Positions 1-8,243 are shown, numbered from the stretch's first letter. The stretch is 64,000 nucleotides of DNA from Paenibacillus phocaeensis (GCF_900021165.1 NZ_FCOQ01000022.1:155329-219328), one strand, 5' to 3'. Made by a program: numbers and translations. Notes: generated by a model from the sequence alone, not told the origin.

Positions 1-1
1 T

Positions 2-175
2 GATACGATCGGAGGTTGGCTGTATTCGCGGATTGATATCCTGCCTCCGCAGGTAGGGCAAACCGTGGATTACGGCGAATACACCTACGTGGTGGAGGAG
101 ACCGATCACAAGAGAATCTCCCGCGTGAAGCTCATTCGCCAGCAGCTCTTGCCGCTGGAAGAAGCCGGCGCTTAA
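2..175 (+). CDS. C-terminal end of a CorC/HlyC-type CBS-domain membrane protein (partial)
   Basis: The window opens inside a gene whose last 57 codons read DTIGGWLYSRIDILPPQVG and onward to a TAA stop. The DTIGGW start, the PPQVGQ turn and the VEETDHKRISRVKL stretch are typical of the small CorC_HlyC transporter-associated domain that ends hemolysin III/CorC-like CNNM-family proteins. These proteins have a DUF21 membrane domain and paired CBS domains and are linked to magnesium or cobalt efflux. Only the C-terminal domain is visible, so the family call is good but the substrate is unknown. Confidence 0.75.
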   Translation, partial: DTIGGWLYSRIDILPPQVGQTVDYGEYTYVVEETDHKRISRVKLIRQQLLPLEEAGA

Positions 176-180
176 AATCA

Positions 181-217
181 AACCGGATGTCTATTTACAT
201 AGAGGCATCCGGTTTTT
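181..217. terminator. Bidirectional terminator between the CorC-like gene and the sigma factor gene
   Basis: A 9-bp inverted repeat, AACCGGATG and CATCCGGTT, encloses a short loop and is followed by a T run on the + strand and preceded by an A-rich run that serves the - strand. It lies between two convergent genes and overlaps the 3' end of the sigma factor gene. Confidence 0.75.
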
Positions 218-782
218 GTTCATCCCATTCTGCGTGCAGCATCTTCTTAATTCCCTCCCGGGTGCGATATAATCGCTGCCGGACGAGATTCTCGCATAAG
301 CCCATACGATCGGCAATTTCTTTATAGCTGAGACCTTGTTTCCAGCGATACTCCAGCAGCATGCGGTACTCCGGTTTAATCTGATGCAAATAAGAACTGA
401 TGGCCTCCTCCAACAGCTTGGTTTCCACGCAGCCCTCTACGGAATCCTCCGGCCAAGCTGTCGCGGCAACCTCCTGCAGCGCACAGTCCGAGTCGACCGT
501 ACAATCATATTTGCGATTCTTGCGCAAATAGGTGATGGCCATATTCCTCGATACCGTTCTCAACCAGGCGCGCAAACTGTTCTCGTTGTCGAAATCCGGC
601 TTCTTGAGTACAACCATCAGGAAGGCTTCCTGAATAATGTCCTCGGTTGCTTGATGATCCTTAACCATATAGTAGACGGTGCCGTACACCAAATCGAAGT
701 AAGCGTAATAGATTTCTTCCTGCACGCGCTCCGGCAGTTCCAAGTAATTAGCGGTAAGTAAATACTGCAACTGACTGACCAT
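195..782 (-). CDS. ECF-type RNA polymerase sigma-70 family sigma factor
   Basis: This 195-residue protein has the two-domain ECF layout. A sigma region 2 lies at about residues 24-92, with the DIIQEAFL helix and the SLRAWLRTVSRNMA...LRKNR segment that contacts the -10 element. A sigma region 4 helix-turn-helix lies at about 124-182 (GLSYKEIADRMGLCENLVRQRL). It would direct RNA polymerase to a small set of promoters. No anti-sigma factor gene follows: the gene ends against a convergent terminator, and the next upstream gene is a divergent MFS carrier. It therefore looks like an orphan ECF factor controlled transcriptionally or by an unlinked partner. The target promoters cannot be read from the window. 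Confidence 0.85.
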   Translation of the reverse strand: MVSQLQYLLTANYLELPERVQEEIYYAYFDLVYGTVYYMVKDHQATEDIIQEAFLMVVLKKPDFDNENSLRAWLRTVSRNMAITYLRKNRKYDCTVDSDCALQEVAATAWPEDSVEGCVETKLLEEAISSYLHQIKPEYRMLLEYRWKQGLSYKEIADRMGLCENLVRQRLYRTREGIKKMLHAEWDEQKPDASM

Positions 783-995
783 AAAGTTACCTCTCTATCT
801 GATATCCTAAGCCGAAATCCGATCCTTCTCTTATCCAATTTTACTCTACTTTCTCAGGAAAAGGAATGATTTTCCATGATTTCAACCTCATTCCGATCGG
901 TTTCGCCAATTTTCAACAGATGACGTTCATGCAACGATCCATTACAATAGAAGAAGTGTGTTTGCAACAGGGTGACGAGAGGAGAGAGTTCGTTC

Positions 996-2204
996 GTGAA
1001 ACGTTTATTTTGGATGGGATGCTGGTCTTATTTGCTGATCGGATTGGCTCACGTCGTGGTGGGTTCGTTGATGCCTAGCTTGCTGGAGCATTACGGCAGA
1101 GATTACGGCGATGGCGGTCTGCTGATCTTTGCCCAGTTTTCCGGCTTCCTGGTGGGAGTCCTGATCTCCCCTCTGTTGATTGCAAGACTCGGCAAGCTGA
1201 ACGGTCTGCTGATTGCAACCGGGATGTTAGGTGCCGCGGAGCTTGTGTATACGCTGCTTCCGCCATGGGAATGGATGTACGTTGTCGGGGCCGTAGCCGG
1301 TTATGGGTTTGGGATGATTGAAGCGGTGATCGGAACGATCATTATCGCCTCCTTCACTGAAAGAACCGCTGTGGCCATGAGTCGACTGGAGGTATTCTTC
1401 GGATTGGGAGCACTCCTGATGCCGCTGGCTGCGGGTGCTTTTATTCGATTGGAACATTGGCGTTACGCCTTCCTGCTGGTCTCGATTCTGGCATTCGTCC
1501 TGTTGTTTGCTTGGGGCAAAGGCCGCTTCGGCGAATTCAAACAGACCCTTCAAGCGAGAAGCGATAAGACGGCCGGGAAGGGGAAGGCGTTGAAGAAGTA
1601 CCCCGGAACCCGAGGGTTGCTGCTCCTTGTCTTTATTGTGTTCTTCTTCGTGTATGTCGGCACGGAAATGAGTTTCGTAAATTTCTTGCCGTCTCTGCTG
1701 ATCGAGAAGCTTGGCATCGATAAGCCAACCGCCGCGTTCAGCGTAACCTTGTTCTGGATCGCGATGACATTCGGCCGACTCTTTGCGGGCGTTGTTGCCG
1801 AGCGAATCTCCTACAGCCGTTATGTGGCCATGGGCTGCCTGATCAGCTTCGTCGTCATTTCCATGTTTGCCTGGGGCGGAGGGCTTGCTTGGCTGTTTAC
1901 CCTCATCGTTCTGTTTGGTTTGTTTATGTCGGGACTTTTCTCGATCGCACTTGTCTTCGCCAACAAGCTGTTGCCGGGCACGGAGGAGACGACCCCCAGC
2001 TTGTTGATTGCCTCAGGGGGTGTGGGGGGCGCGTTGCTGCCGCTGTTAATCGGAGAGAGCATGGACCTGCTTGGTGCGGATACGTCGGCATGGATATTGG
2101 CCGGTTTCCTGGCGCTGCTGGTACTCTTAAGCGCAACCGCCGTGATGATCCAGCGCAGCCGGGCCTATACATCATCTGTGAGATCTGCGCCAGTCGAATC
2201 TTGA
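996..2204 (+). CDS. MFS transporter of unknown substrate
   Basis: This is a roughly 402-residue, very hydrophobic protein with about 12 predicted membrane helices and a charged central loop (about residues 185-205, rich in Lys and Arg), typical of the major facilitator superfamily. I chose the GTG at 996 because GGAGA at 981-985 sits about 10 bases upstream. The longer reading from GTG 972 has no ribosome binding site. The N-terminal half has the usual short loop (LIARLGKLNG) between helices 2 and 3. Nothing identifies the substrate. It is divergent from the ECF sigma gene and ends in a strong terminator. Confidence 0.8.
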   Translation: MKRLFWMGCWSYLLIGLAHVVVGSLMPSLLEHYGRDYGDGGLLIFAQFSGFLVGVLISPLLIARLGKLNGLLIATGMLGAAELVYTLLPPWEWMYVVGAVAGYGFGMIEAVIGTIIIASFTERTAVAMSRLEVFFGLGALLMPLAAGAFIRLEHWRYAFLLVSILAFVLLFAWGKGRFGEFKQTLQARSDKTAGKGKALKKYPGTRGLLLLVFIVFFFVYVGTEMSFVNFLPSLLIEKLGIDKPTAAFSVTLFWIAMTFGRLFAGVVAERISYSRYVAMGCLISFVVISMFAWGGGLAWLFTLIVLFGLFMSGLFSIALVFANKLLPGTEETTPSLLIASGGVGGALLPLLIGESMDLLGADTSAWILAGFLALLVLLSATAVMIQRSRAYTSSVRSAPVES

Positions 2205-2228
2205 AGCTGCAGAACCTGAGGATAAAGA

Positions 2229-2269
2229 AAGCGCCCCTTTGGCGGAAGCGTTCCGCCAAAGGGGCGCTT
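2229..2269. terminator. Strong bidirectional terminator
   Basis: A near-perfect 18-bp stem is formed by AAGCGCCCCTTTGGCGGA and its complement around an AGCGT loop. It lies between the convergent MFS gene and the M29 aminopeptidase gene. Confidence 0.85.
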
Positions 2270-2284
2270 ATTTCCTTTCTCCGA

Positions 2285-3517
2285 TCAAAATGCCCAGTTG
2301 CCTTTGGCAAAGATCGGTTCTTCCTTGCCGTCTGCGGTCACGCCGAAAATATCCATCTCGGCGGATCCGACCATAAAGTCCTCATGGGCCAGGCTGGAGT
2401 TCAGCCCGCGCTCGGCCAATTCATCCTGGGACATCGATTTCCCGCCCTCCAGGTTAAAGGCGTACGCATTGCCTATCGCCAAATGGTTGGAGGCATTCTC
2501 GTCAAACAGCGTATTGTAGAATAAAATGCCCGATTGCGAGATCGGAGAGTTGTGCGGAACAAGCGCGACTTCGCCCAAATAATGCGATCCTTCGTCCAGC
2601 TCGACGAGCTGCTTCAGGACATCGGCGCCCACTTCGGCCTGATAATCCACGATACGTCCGTTTTCGAAAGTTAACGAGAACCGGTCGATGATGGTGCCCC
2701 GGTAGCTCAGCGGCTTCGTGGCGGCGACCGTGCCGTTCACCCCGGTTCTATGCGGAGCGGTGAACACTTCTTCCGTCGGCAGGTTGGCCAGGAACGTATG
2801 GCCTTGCGCATTGATGCTTTCTGCCGCGACCCACAGATGGCCTTCCGGCAGTTCAATCGTCAAGTCGGTGCCGGGAGCCTTATAATGCAGCTTCTTGTAA
2901 CGTTTCGCGTTCAGGTAATCGGATTTCTGCGTCAGGTTCTCGATATGCTGCTTCCAAGCTGCAATCGGGTCGGGCTGATCCAGACGAACCGTTCGGAAGA
3001 TAGCTTCCCATAGGGCTTCAACACGTTGGGCTTCAGGAAGTTCAGGGAATACTTTATCCGCCCAAACTTTCGAGGGAACTGCCACGATCGACCAGCTGAA
3101 CTTATCGGACATCTGCATTTCGCGGTATTTGCTCATCGCTTTGCCATATGTTTTCTGATGATTGGTCAGCCGCTCGGTGGACACGCCCTTCAGCAAGTCG
3201 GGGTCGGACGAGATCACGTGGAGCACCGCTGCGCCGTTTTCCACGTATTCCAGCATTTCTCCGGCATACCACTTCGGCTCATCCAGGAAGGATTCCTCCG
3301 CGGCCAGATCGTAGCGAAGGCGGGTTACCACATCGTCGCTCCAGTTGACTTTGACAAAGCGGGCGCCGGCCTCATAAGCTTGCTTGACGATGAGCCTAAC
3401 GAGCTCCGCCGAATCGAGAGTCGTGTTGATGATCAGGTTCTGGCCAGGCTGTACGTTAACCCCTATTTTGACGGCCAATTCTGCATATTTTTCCAGTTTC
3501 GCTTGAAAATCGGACAT
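2285..3517 (-). CDS. M29-family metallo-aminopeptidase (AmpS/AmpT type)
   Basis: This 410-residue protein aligns by eye over its full length with thermophilic aminopeptidases of peptidase family M29, which remove N-terminal residues from peptides using two metal ions. The expected ligand motifs are present: the Glu pair in NLPTEEVF followed by PHRTGVNG, the Glu in VELDEGSHYLGE, the His in NASNHLAIG, and the H-D motif with Glu in SLAHEDFMVG. It has no signal peptide and should be cytoplasmic, acting in peptide turnover. It stands alone between two convergent or divergent neighbours. The start at 3517 has an AGGAG-like site (GGAGGAGACC) just upstream. Confidence 0.92.
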   Translation of the reverse strand: MSDFQAKLEKYAELAVKIGVNVQPGQNLIINTTLDSAELVRLIVKQAYEAGARFVKVNWSDDVVTRLRYDLAAEESFLDEPKWYAGEMLEYVENGAAVLHVISSDPDLLKGVSTERLTNHQKTYGKAMSKYREMQMSDKFSWSIVAVPSKVWADKVFPELPEAQRVEALWEAIFRTVRLDQPDPIAAWKQHIENLTQKSDYLNAKRYKKLHYKAPGTDLTIELPEGHLWVAAESINAQGHTFLANLPTEEVFTAPHRTGVNGTVAATKPLSYRGTIIDRFSLTFENGRIVDYQAEVGADVLKQLVELDEGSHYLGEVALVPHNSPISQSGILFYNTLFDENASNHLAIGNAYAFNLEGGKSMSQDELAERGLNSSLAHEDFMVGSAEMDIFGVTADGKEEPIFAKGNWAF

Positions 3518-3690
3518 ATACGGTCTCCTCCATACTTTGGAAATGGGTTATTGTCTTATCATACACCATTCGGGAACGAAATTGGAATGCTGGGCAACTG
3601 CGGTTCCCTCAAGTTCTACATTTGATATTCCCCCAAAACATGGTACGATATTTTAATAAGACGGTCCCAAAAAAAGGAGTTACGATCCAT

Positions 3691-3963
3691 ATGAACGAAT
3701 TGACCATTGTTCACGCCGAAATGCGCCGGGAGGAAGACGGTTCCTATATCGGAAAGACCGTTTTTGAAGTCAGCTCGCATAAGGCCGGTTATGAAATTAC
3801 GTTCTTCAGCCAGAAGGGGAAAGATTGGGATTACAGCCTTCACTATGCGGATGAGCCGGGCATCGAGGAGCAATTTCTTGCGGTGGATGCGCGAATCGAG
3901 GAGGACGACGATTGGTTTGATACTCTGCTGGATGCCGCGCTGGATACGCTGCCGGACGCTTGA
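3691..3963 (+). CDS. Small acidic protein of unknown function
   Basis: This is a 90-residue, strongly acidic protein starting MNELTIVHAEMRREEDG and ending in an acidic stretch (RIEEDDDWFDTLLDAALDTLPDA). I chose ATG 3691 over an upstream in-frame start because AAAGGAG lies at 3674-3680 with normal spacing. I do not recognise the family. The middle reads like a small beta-rich fold (YIGKTVFEVSS...YEITFFSQKG), with no membrane segment or signal. It lies 48 bp ahead of the AI-2E family gene on the same strand and may share its transcript. Confidence 0.65.
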   Translation: MNELTIVHAEMRREEDGSYIGKTVFEVSSHKAGYEITFFSQKGKDWDYSLHYADEPGIEEQFLAVDARIEEDDDWFDTLLDAALDTLPDA

Positions 3964-4011
3964 TCCGCAAGCTTCCGGTTGAGCCGGAAGAGGGGAGAGG
4001 AGGAACAAACC

Positions 4012-5097
4012 GTGTGGCAACACCCGTTTTATCGCACCTCACTGGGAATTATTATGGTGCTGACCATCATTTATTTATTATCCAAGGTCAGCTTTATTTT
4101 TAATCCGCTGGTGACCCTGGTCTCCATATTGATCGTCCCGTTGACGATCTCCGGATTTCTTTATTACCTGCTGCGTCCGATCGTGCAGTTCCTGGAACGC
4201 AAGAAGCTGAACCGGGTGCTGGCCATCCTGCTGATTTATCTGATGTTCGCCGGAGTGATTACGATCTTCCTGATCGTCGTCTGGCCGCCGCTGCAGAAGC
4301 AGATCATTGAATTCATGAACAACGTGCCGAAGCTGATTGACGGCGTGCAATCGCAGATGAATGACGTCCGGAACAACCGGTATTTCTCGATGGTCACGAA
4401 TGAGACGAGCCCGGAGCTGATGAACAAGGTGACCGAATATCTGAACTCGGCGATGGAAAAGATCTCGGGTTACTTATCGCATGTGGTGACTTTTCTTAAT
4501 GATTTCGTCATTGTTGTGGGGACGGTACCGATTTTGCTGTATTACATGCTGAAGGAAGACGAGCGGGTTACGCCTTTACTGGTACGGATGTTGCCGTCAC
4601 GTTACCGCCGCGACGGAGCGAGTGTCATTCATGAGATCGACAGCATGCTGAAGGGATTTATCGCCGGGCGAATGATCAGCGCCGTACTGCTGGCCTTTAT
4701 GAGCTTCATCGGATTCTGGCTCATCGGCTTGCCTTATCCGCTGCTTCTTGCGGTCGTGGGCGCGTTGTTTAACTTTATCCCTTATTTTGGCGCGCTGCTG
4801 GGGGCGATTCCTTGCGTGATCGTGGCATTCACGGTATCTCCGTCCATGGTGATCTGGGTTATCCTCATCGTCGTGCTGGCGCAGCAAATCGAAGGCAACT
4901 TGATCTCTCCTTACATTTACGGGAAGACGATCAACATACACCCTTTGACAACGATTGTTCTCTTGCTGGTAGCCGGCGACTTCGGCGGCATTCTGGGAAT
5001 GATCCTGGCAATTCCGGTGTATATGATGCTGAAGATTATCGTACTGAAGGCGCATAAGCTGTATTTTGCCGATAAAATTGAAGAACTTACCGAATAA
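4012..5097 (+). CDS. AI-2E family transporter-like membrane protein
   Basis: This protein of about 361 residues has the hallmark arrangement of the AI-2E exporter (TqsA/PerM/YdbI) superfamily. Two or three N-terminal helices are followed by a long amphipathic region (about residues 85-165) and a block of C-terminal helices carrying the conserved FNFIPYFGALLGAIP and QIEGNLISPYIYGK motifs. I chose GTG 4012 because GAGGAGG ends nine bases upstream. The in-frame TTG at 3979 has no good site. Members transport diverse small molecules or sodium, so the AI-2 name does not fix the substrate. A following terminator was not found before the next gene. Confidence 0.85.
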   Translation: MWQHPFYRTSLGIIMVLTIIYLLSKVSFIFNPLVTLVSILIVPLTISGFLYYLLRPIVQFLERKKLNRVLAILLIYLMFAGVITIFLIVVWPPLQKQIIEFMNNVPKLIDGVQSQMNDVRNNRYFSMVTNETSPELMNKVTEYLNSAMEKISGYLSHVVTFLNDFVIVVGTVPILLYYMLKEDERVTPLLVRMLPSRYRRDGASVIHEIDSMLKGFIAGRMISAVLLAFMSFIGFWLIGLPYPLLLAVVGALFNFIPYFGALLGAIPCVIVAFTVSPSMVIWVILIVVLAQQIEGNLISPYIYGKTINIHPLTTIVLLLVAGDFGGILGMILAIPVYMMLKIIVLKAHKLYFADKIEELTE

Positions 5098-5208
5098 GCC
5101 ATTTACAATAGGATTCCAATTCCTGATCCGGGTGATTAAAATCATATCTCACGGCCCCGCGATTGCGCGATGATATTACATATTCAATACGCTCGGGGGA
5201 TGATAGAT

Positions 5209-5676
5209 ATGGCAGTGAATGCCAAAGGCGGGAAGTACTTTTACGCATGGAGCAAAATTCTTCCCGACGGATCGTTTTACCTTCCGGATCAAGCCCTGCA
5301 TGAGTACCAGATTCGCCCGGATTCGAACATTATCCTAATGACCGGCCGGAATACGGCCAAAGGCTTTAGCGTGGTCTGCAAGGAATTGATCGCCAACTCA
5401 CCGCTTGCCACGATTTTCGCCAGCATTCCTCAGCTGCAGCAATTCGCCATCCCGGAAGGGGAGGTTATCAGCTTTAAGGAACGGACGTTCTGCTGGGTGT
5501 ACCTGAACAACAAAGGTTATTTTACGCTGCCTCACACAACCTGGAAGCAATTCGGCCTCAAGCCAGGCGATCAACTGCTAAGTTTGCGGGCCACCCATCT
5601 GGCATTCAACAATTTGTCGGAGGGACCGTATATCGAACAAGCCAAGCAACTCCGAGATATCCTTGTTTACGAATGA
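5209..5676 (+). CDS. Small protein with two AbrB-like beta-hairpin repeats
   Basis: This 155-residue protein starts at ATG 5209, eight bases after CGGGGGA. It contains two similar segments. The first, DGSFYLPDQALHEYQIRPDS, is followed by NIILMTGR. The second, KGYFTLPHTTWKQFGLKPGD, is followed by QLLSLRAT. The pattern of a G-x-(F/Y) strand, LP, a short helix and a (R/K)PGD/S turn leading to a hydrophobic strand is that of the SpoVT/AbrB/MazE swapped-hairpin fold, here repeated within one chain. A DNA-binding or transition-state role is inference. The basic residues expected for DNA contact are sparse. Confidence 0.6.
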   Translation: MAVNAKGGKYFYAWSKILPDGSFYLPDQALHEYQIRPDSNIILMTGRNTAKGFSVVCKELIANSPLATIFASIPQLQQFAIPEGEVISFKERTFCWVYLNNKGYFTLPHTTWKQFGLKPGDQLLSLRATHLAFNNLSEGPYIEQAKQLRDILVYE

Positions 5677-5693
5677 ACAGAAGCTAACAGAAG

Positions 5694-5740
5694 AACCAGC
5701 CAGTCACCGACCCGTACGTCGGCAGCTGGCTGGTTTCGTC
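5694..5740. terminator. Bidirectional terminator
   Basis: AACCAGCCAG pairs with CTGGCTGGTT. It lies between the AbrB-like gene and the convergent aldo-keto reductase gene, with a T-rich stretch on the + side. Confidence 0.75.
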
Positions 5741-5753
5741 TGTTAAGATGAGA

Positions 5754-6701
5754 TTAGTAACGATCTCCGCTTACGGAAGCAGGGGGCATCACCTCATCGA
5801 TGCGAAGCATATCTTCGGAGGAGAGTTCCACATCCAGTGACCCTATATTCTCCTCCAGATAAGAGATCCGCTTCGTTCCGGGAATCGGCAAGGCTCCTTT
5901 GGCAATTGTCCAAGCAATAGCCAATTGGGAGGGAGTACAGTTCTTCTCTTCAGCAAGCTCCTTCACTTTGTCCACCAACGCCAGATTTAGTTGGAAATTG
6001 TCGCCTTGGAATCGAGGCAGTAGTCTTCGAAAATCCGTTGGGGCAAAATCCTCAAACTTACGTACAGCACCGGAGAGAAACCCGCGGCTTAGCGGACTGT
6101 AAGCCACAAAGGTAATCCCGAGTTCATTGACGGTTGGAAGAATGTCTGCTTCGACTTCACGGCTCCAGAGGGAGTATTCCGTTTGCAAAGCCGAAATGGG
6201 GTGAATGGCGTGAGCCCGGCGGATGATCTCACTGGGGGTTTCCGACAATCCCAGATAACGGACTTTCCCGGCTTTCACCAAATCAGACATCGCTCCAACG
6301 GTTTCCTCAATGGGAACCTTCGGATCAACGCGATGATAGTAATACAAGTCGATATGATCCACACCTAAACGCATGAGACTGCGGTCAATCGCTCCCTTCA
6401 CGTAATCGGGATGACCAAAGAACCCTTCAAAATTAGGCCCCAGGCCAAACTTGGAGGCGATGACAGCTTGATCCCGCCGTCCTTTCAAGGCTCTGCCGAG
6501 CAGTTCTTCATTGTGGCCGTTGCCATAACAGTCAGCGGTATCCAGCAAAGTCACGGAAAGTTCCAACGCACGATGAATGGTGCGGATGGATTCCGAATCA
6601 TCGGCTTTCCCATAAAGCTCCGACATCCCCATTAATCCTAACCCGATCGCCGACACCTCTAACTCGCTATGTCCCAAGTGTTTTGTTTTCAAGACGCTCA
6701 T
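5754..6701 (-). CDS. Aldo/keto reductase
   Basis: This 315-residue protein has the classical AKR (beta/alpha)8 pattern and catalytic tetrad: D54 in [10 protein letters not shown]59, K84 in VIASKFG and H123 in DLYYYHRVD. The C-terminal NADPH-binding segment ([14 protein letters not shown]) is typical of the AKR11/YqkF/IolS-like bacterial group, which reduces aldehydes and ketones. It is divergent from a MerR regulator. Its promoter has a 19-bp spacer holding a palindrome related to the one ahead of the regulator gene, so activation by that regulator, perhaps in response to reactive aldehydes, is likely. Confidence 0.92.
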   Translation of the reverse strand: MSVLKTKHLGHSELEVSAIGLGLMGMSELYGKADDSESIRTIHRALELSVTLLDTADCYGNGHNEELLGRALKGRRDQAVIASKFGLGPNFEGFFGHPDYVKGAIDRSLMRLGVDHIDLYYYHRVDPKVPIEETVGAMSDLVKAGKVRYLGLSETPSEIIRRAHAIHPISALQTEYSLWSREVEADILPTVNELGITFVAYSPLSRGFLSGAVRKFEDFAPTDFRRLLPRFQGDNFQLNLALVDKVKELAEEKNCTPSQLAIAWTIAKGALPIPGTKRISYLEENIGSLDVELSSEDMLRIDEVMPPASVSGDRY

Positions 6702-6733
6702 CCTTTCATTTTTAATTTCTGGACTTCATGTTT

Positions 6734-6764
6734 AGCCTACAAATTAAAGTATGCTTGAAGTCAA
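6734..6764 (-). promoter_or_regulatory. MerR-type promoter and operator of the aldo-keto reductase gene
   Basis: On the - strand TTGACT (6759-6764) is followed by a 19-bp spacer and TAGGCT (6734-6739). The spacer contains TTCAAGC-AT-ACTTTAA (6744-6759 on the + strand complement). The right arm is identical to that of the palindrome at 6877-6892. The over-long spacer with an internal dyad is the signature of promoters that MerR-family proteins activate by twisting DNA. Confidence 0.65.
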
Positions 6765-6876
6765 GGGTGTTTTTTTTAAGTTTGAGCAAACGGGGTTTTA
6801 TTGAATTTATTCGCTTTTCTATAGCGTTTCATGCCATTTCTTGCTATGATCAGTACCATAATGCGTTGAAATTAAC

Positions 6877-6892
6877 TTAAAGTGAACTTTAA
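6877..6892 (+). promoter_or_regulatory. Perfect MerR-type operator before the regulator gene
   Basis: TTAAAGT-GA-ACTTTAA is a perfect 7-2-7 inverted repeat. It begins 21 bases before the MerR gene start and shares one arm exactly with the operator ahead of the aldo-keto reductase gene. It probably mediates autoregulation. Confidence 0.65.
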
Positions 6893-6912
6893 TCAAAAGG
6901 AGGGGTTTCCAG

Positions 6913-7296
6913 ATGATGAGTATTAAAGAAGCGACCCTCATGACAGGCATTACGGCTTCCACCCTGCGGTATTATGAAAATGAAGGATTGCTTCCATTTG
7001 TGAAACGAGATGAGAGTGGAAAACGCTTATATGATCAAGAGGATTTAGAGTGGATTCACTTTGTCACCGCACTTCGATTAACCGGCATGCCCATTGCTCA
7101 GATCCAGACCTATGTACGGTTGTTTAAAGAAGGAGAGGGCACCCTTGCAGAGCGAAAAGAAATGATGCTTGAGCATAAAGCGGAAATCGAGAGGAAGATC
7201 AATGAACTATACCGAAACCTCGACAAGATCAATTATAAGCTGGCTCTGTACGATGTCCTTGAAGCTCAAATCAACAACACAAAGATTAAAATATAA
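6913..7296 (+). CDS. MerR family transcriptional regulator (AdhR-like)
   Basis: This 127-residue regulator has an N-terminal winged helix-turn-helix (SIKEATLMTGITASTLRYYENEGLL, then the KRLYDQEDLEWI wing) and a C-terminal dimerisation coiled coil (about residues 75-118). It has no effector domain and no cysteine, so it does not match metal sensors and lacks the single Cys used by AdhR/NmlR to sense aldehydes. Two in-frame ATGs follow a good AGGAGGGG site. It is divergent from the aldo-keto reductase gene it most likely controls. The signal is unknown. Confidence 0.9.
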   Translation: MMSIKEATLMTGITASTLRYYENEGLLPFVKRDESGKRLYDQEDLEWIHFVTALRLTGMPIAQIQTYVRLFKEGEGTLAERKEMMLEHKAEIERKINELYRNLDKINYKLALYDVLEAQINNTKIKI

Positions 7297-7300
7297 GGAA

Positions 7301-7355
7301 AACACCTCCAAGCCGGATTCCTAAACAAGGGAAGATCCGGATTCTTGGAGGTGTT
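7301..7355. terminator. Bidirectional terminator
   Basis: AACACCTCCAAG pairs with CTTGGAGGTGTT, with an inner CCGGAT/ATCCGG stem. It lies between the MerR gene and the convergent thioredoxin gene. Confidence 0.75.
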
Positions 7356-7364
7356 CTCGTTCCA

Positions 7365-7709
7365 TTATGCCGTATGGGAAGCGGGCGGGTACTTCGCAAT
7401 CACACTCGTGTAAGCCTCCTTGGGACGCAGCCCAATCAGCTTCTCTACCGGTTTGCCCTGATGGAAGAAGAGGACGGTGGGCATGGCCATCACGCCAAAT
7501 TGCGAGGCCAATTCCGGGAGTTCGTCGCAATTGACCTTAAGCAGGTTCACAGCACCGTCATATTCTTCGTGGAGCTCATCCAAGATCGGGGACAACACTT
7601 TGCATGGCGGGCACCAAGGGGCGTCAAAGTCAACGAGCGTAAGGCCCGGTGCTTGGATCGCCTCCGCAAATTCATTTACATGTTCAATTCGTTTCGTGGC
7701 CATTCTCAT
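7365..7709 (-). CDS. Thioredoxin family protein
   Basis: This protein of about 114 residues has one thioredoxin fold. It carries the active-site WCPPC motif (DFDAPWCPPCKVLSP) and the cis-proline loop (MAMPTVLFFHQG). The CPPC active site differs from the CGPC of the housekeeping thioredoxin. It overlaps the end of the upstream MerR gene by 26 bases, so the two are translated from one transcript. The start could be either of two close ATGs (7709 or 7703), and the GGAG inside the MerR gene fits both. The operon probably responds to redox or electrophile stress sensed by the MerR protein, which is inference. Confidence 0.88.
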   Translation of the reverse strand: MRMATKRIEHVNEFAEAIQAPGLTLVDFDAPWCPPCKVLSPILDELHEEYDGAVNLLKVNCDELPELASQFGVMAMPTVLFFHQGKPVEKLIGLRPKEAYTSVIAKYPPASHTA

Positions 7710-8073
7710 TCATCTCCATTTCGGGATTTTCGGCTAAAATATGGCTGATCCGCTCCTCCAGATTGGCCTTGATCGCTTGCAGCAGCTCAATCTGTTCATT
7801 CACTTCCTTCAACTTGCTGCGGTACACGGGCATGATCTCACGACAGAATGCCTCTTTGCTCGACATGACGCATTGCAGGAAGCCGGCGATTTGTTCCGTG
7901 GTGAGTCCCAGGCTTAAATAAAATTGGATGGTCTTCACCTGTTCGGCCGAAAAGCTGTGGTAATCGCGGTACCCGTTGGCCAGTCGCTGCGAAGCGATCA
8001 AGCCTTGCTCTTCGTAATATCGAAGGGAGCGGATGCTGACGCCGGTCGCTTTGGACAATTCACCGATTCTCAT
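7684..8073 (-). CDS. MerR family transcriptional regulator, operon partner of thioredoxin
   Basis: This is a 129-residue MerR protein whose helix-turn-helix begins right at the start (MRIGELSKATGVSIRSLRYYEEQGLI), followed by a wing and a long coiled coil. An upstream in-frame GTG would give 15 more residues. It lies upstream of the predicted transcription start, because the -10 box TATAAT is at 8104-8109, so the ATG at 8073 is preferred. The protein has one Cys in the dimerisation region (FLQCVMSSKEAFCREI has a second), a possible thiol sensor. It is co-transcribed with the thioredoxin gene. Confidence 0.88.
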   Translation of the reverse strand: MRIGELSKATGVSIRSLRYYEEQGLIASQRLANGYRDYHSFSAEQVKTIQFYLSLGLTTEQIAGFLQCVMSSKEAFCREIMPVYRSKLKEVNEQIELLQAIKANLEERISHILAENPEMEMNENGHETN

Positions 8074-8103
8074 CGCTTTCGAATCACCTGCCTTCTTGGA
8101 TTC

Positions 8104-8135
8104 ATTATAAACCCTCACATTAATGTGAGGGTCAA
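8104..8135 (-). promoter_or_regulatory. MerR-type promoter with a perfect 22-bp palindrome
   Basis: On the - strand TTGACC (8130-8135) and TATAAT (8104-8109) are separated by 20 bp. The spacer region is filled by a perfect 22-bp palindrome at 8111-8132 with arm ACCCTCACATT. This is the geometry of MerR-activated promoters, and it drives the regulator's own operon. Confidence 0.85.
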
Positions 8136-8243
8136 CCGTTTTCGTCCTTGATCCCCAAAAAATCTTCCGGCGATGATCGGCTGGGATCGTGTATAATGTA
8201 GGAAATTAGGCGCCTCAAAGCAGGCGACAAAGGAGGAGCAGGC

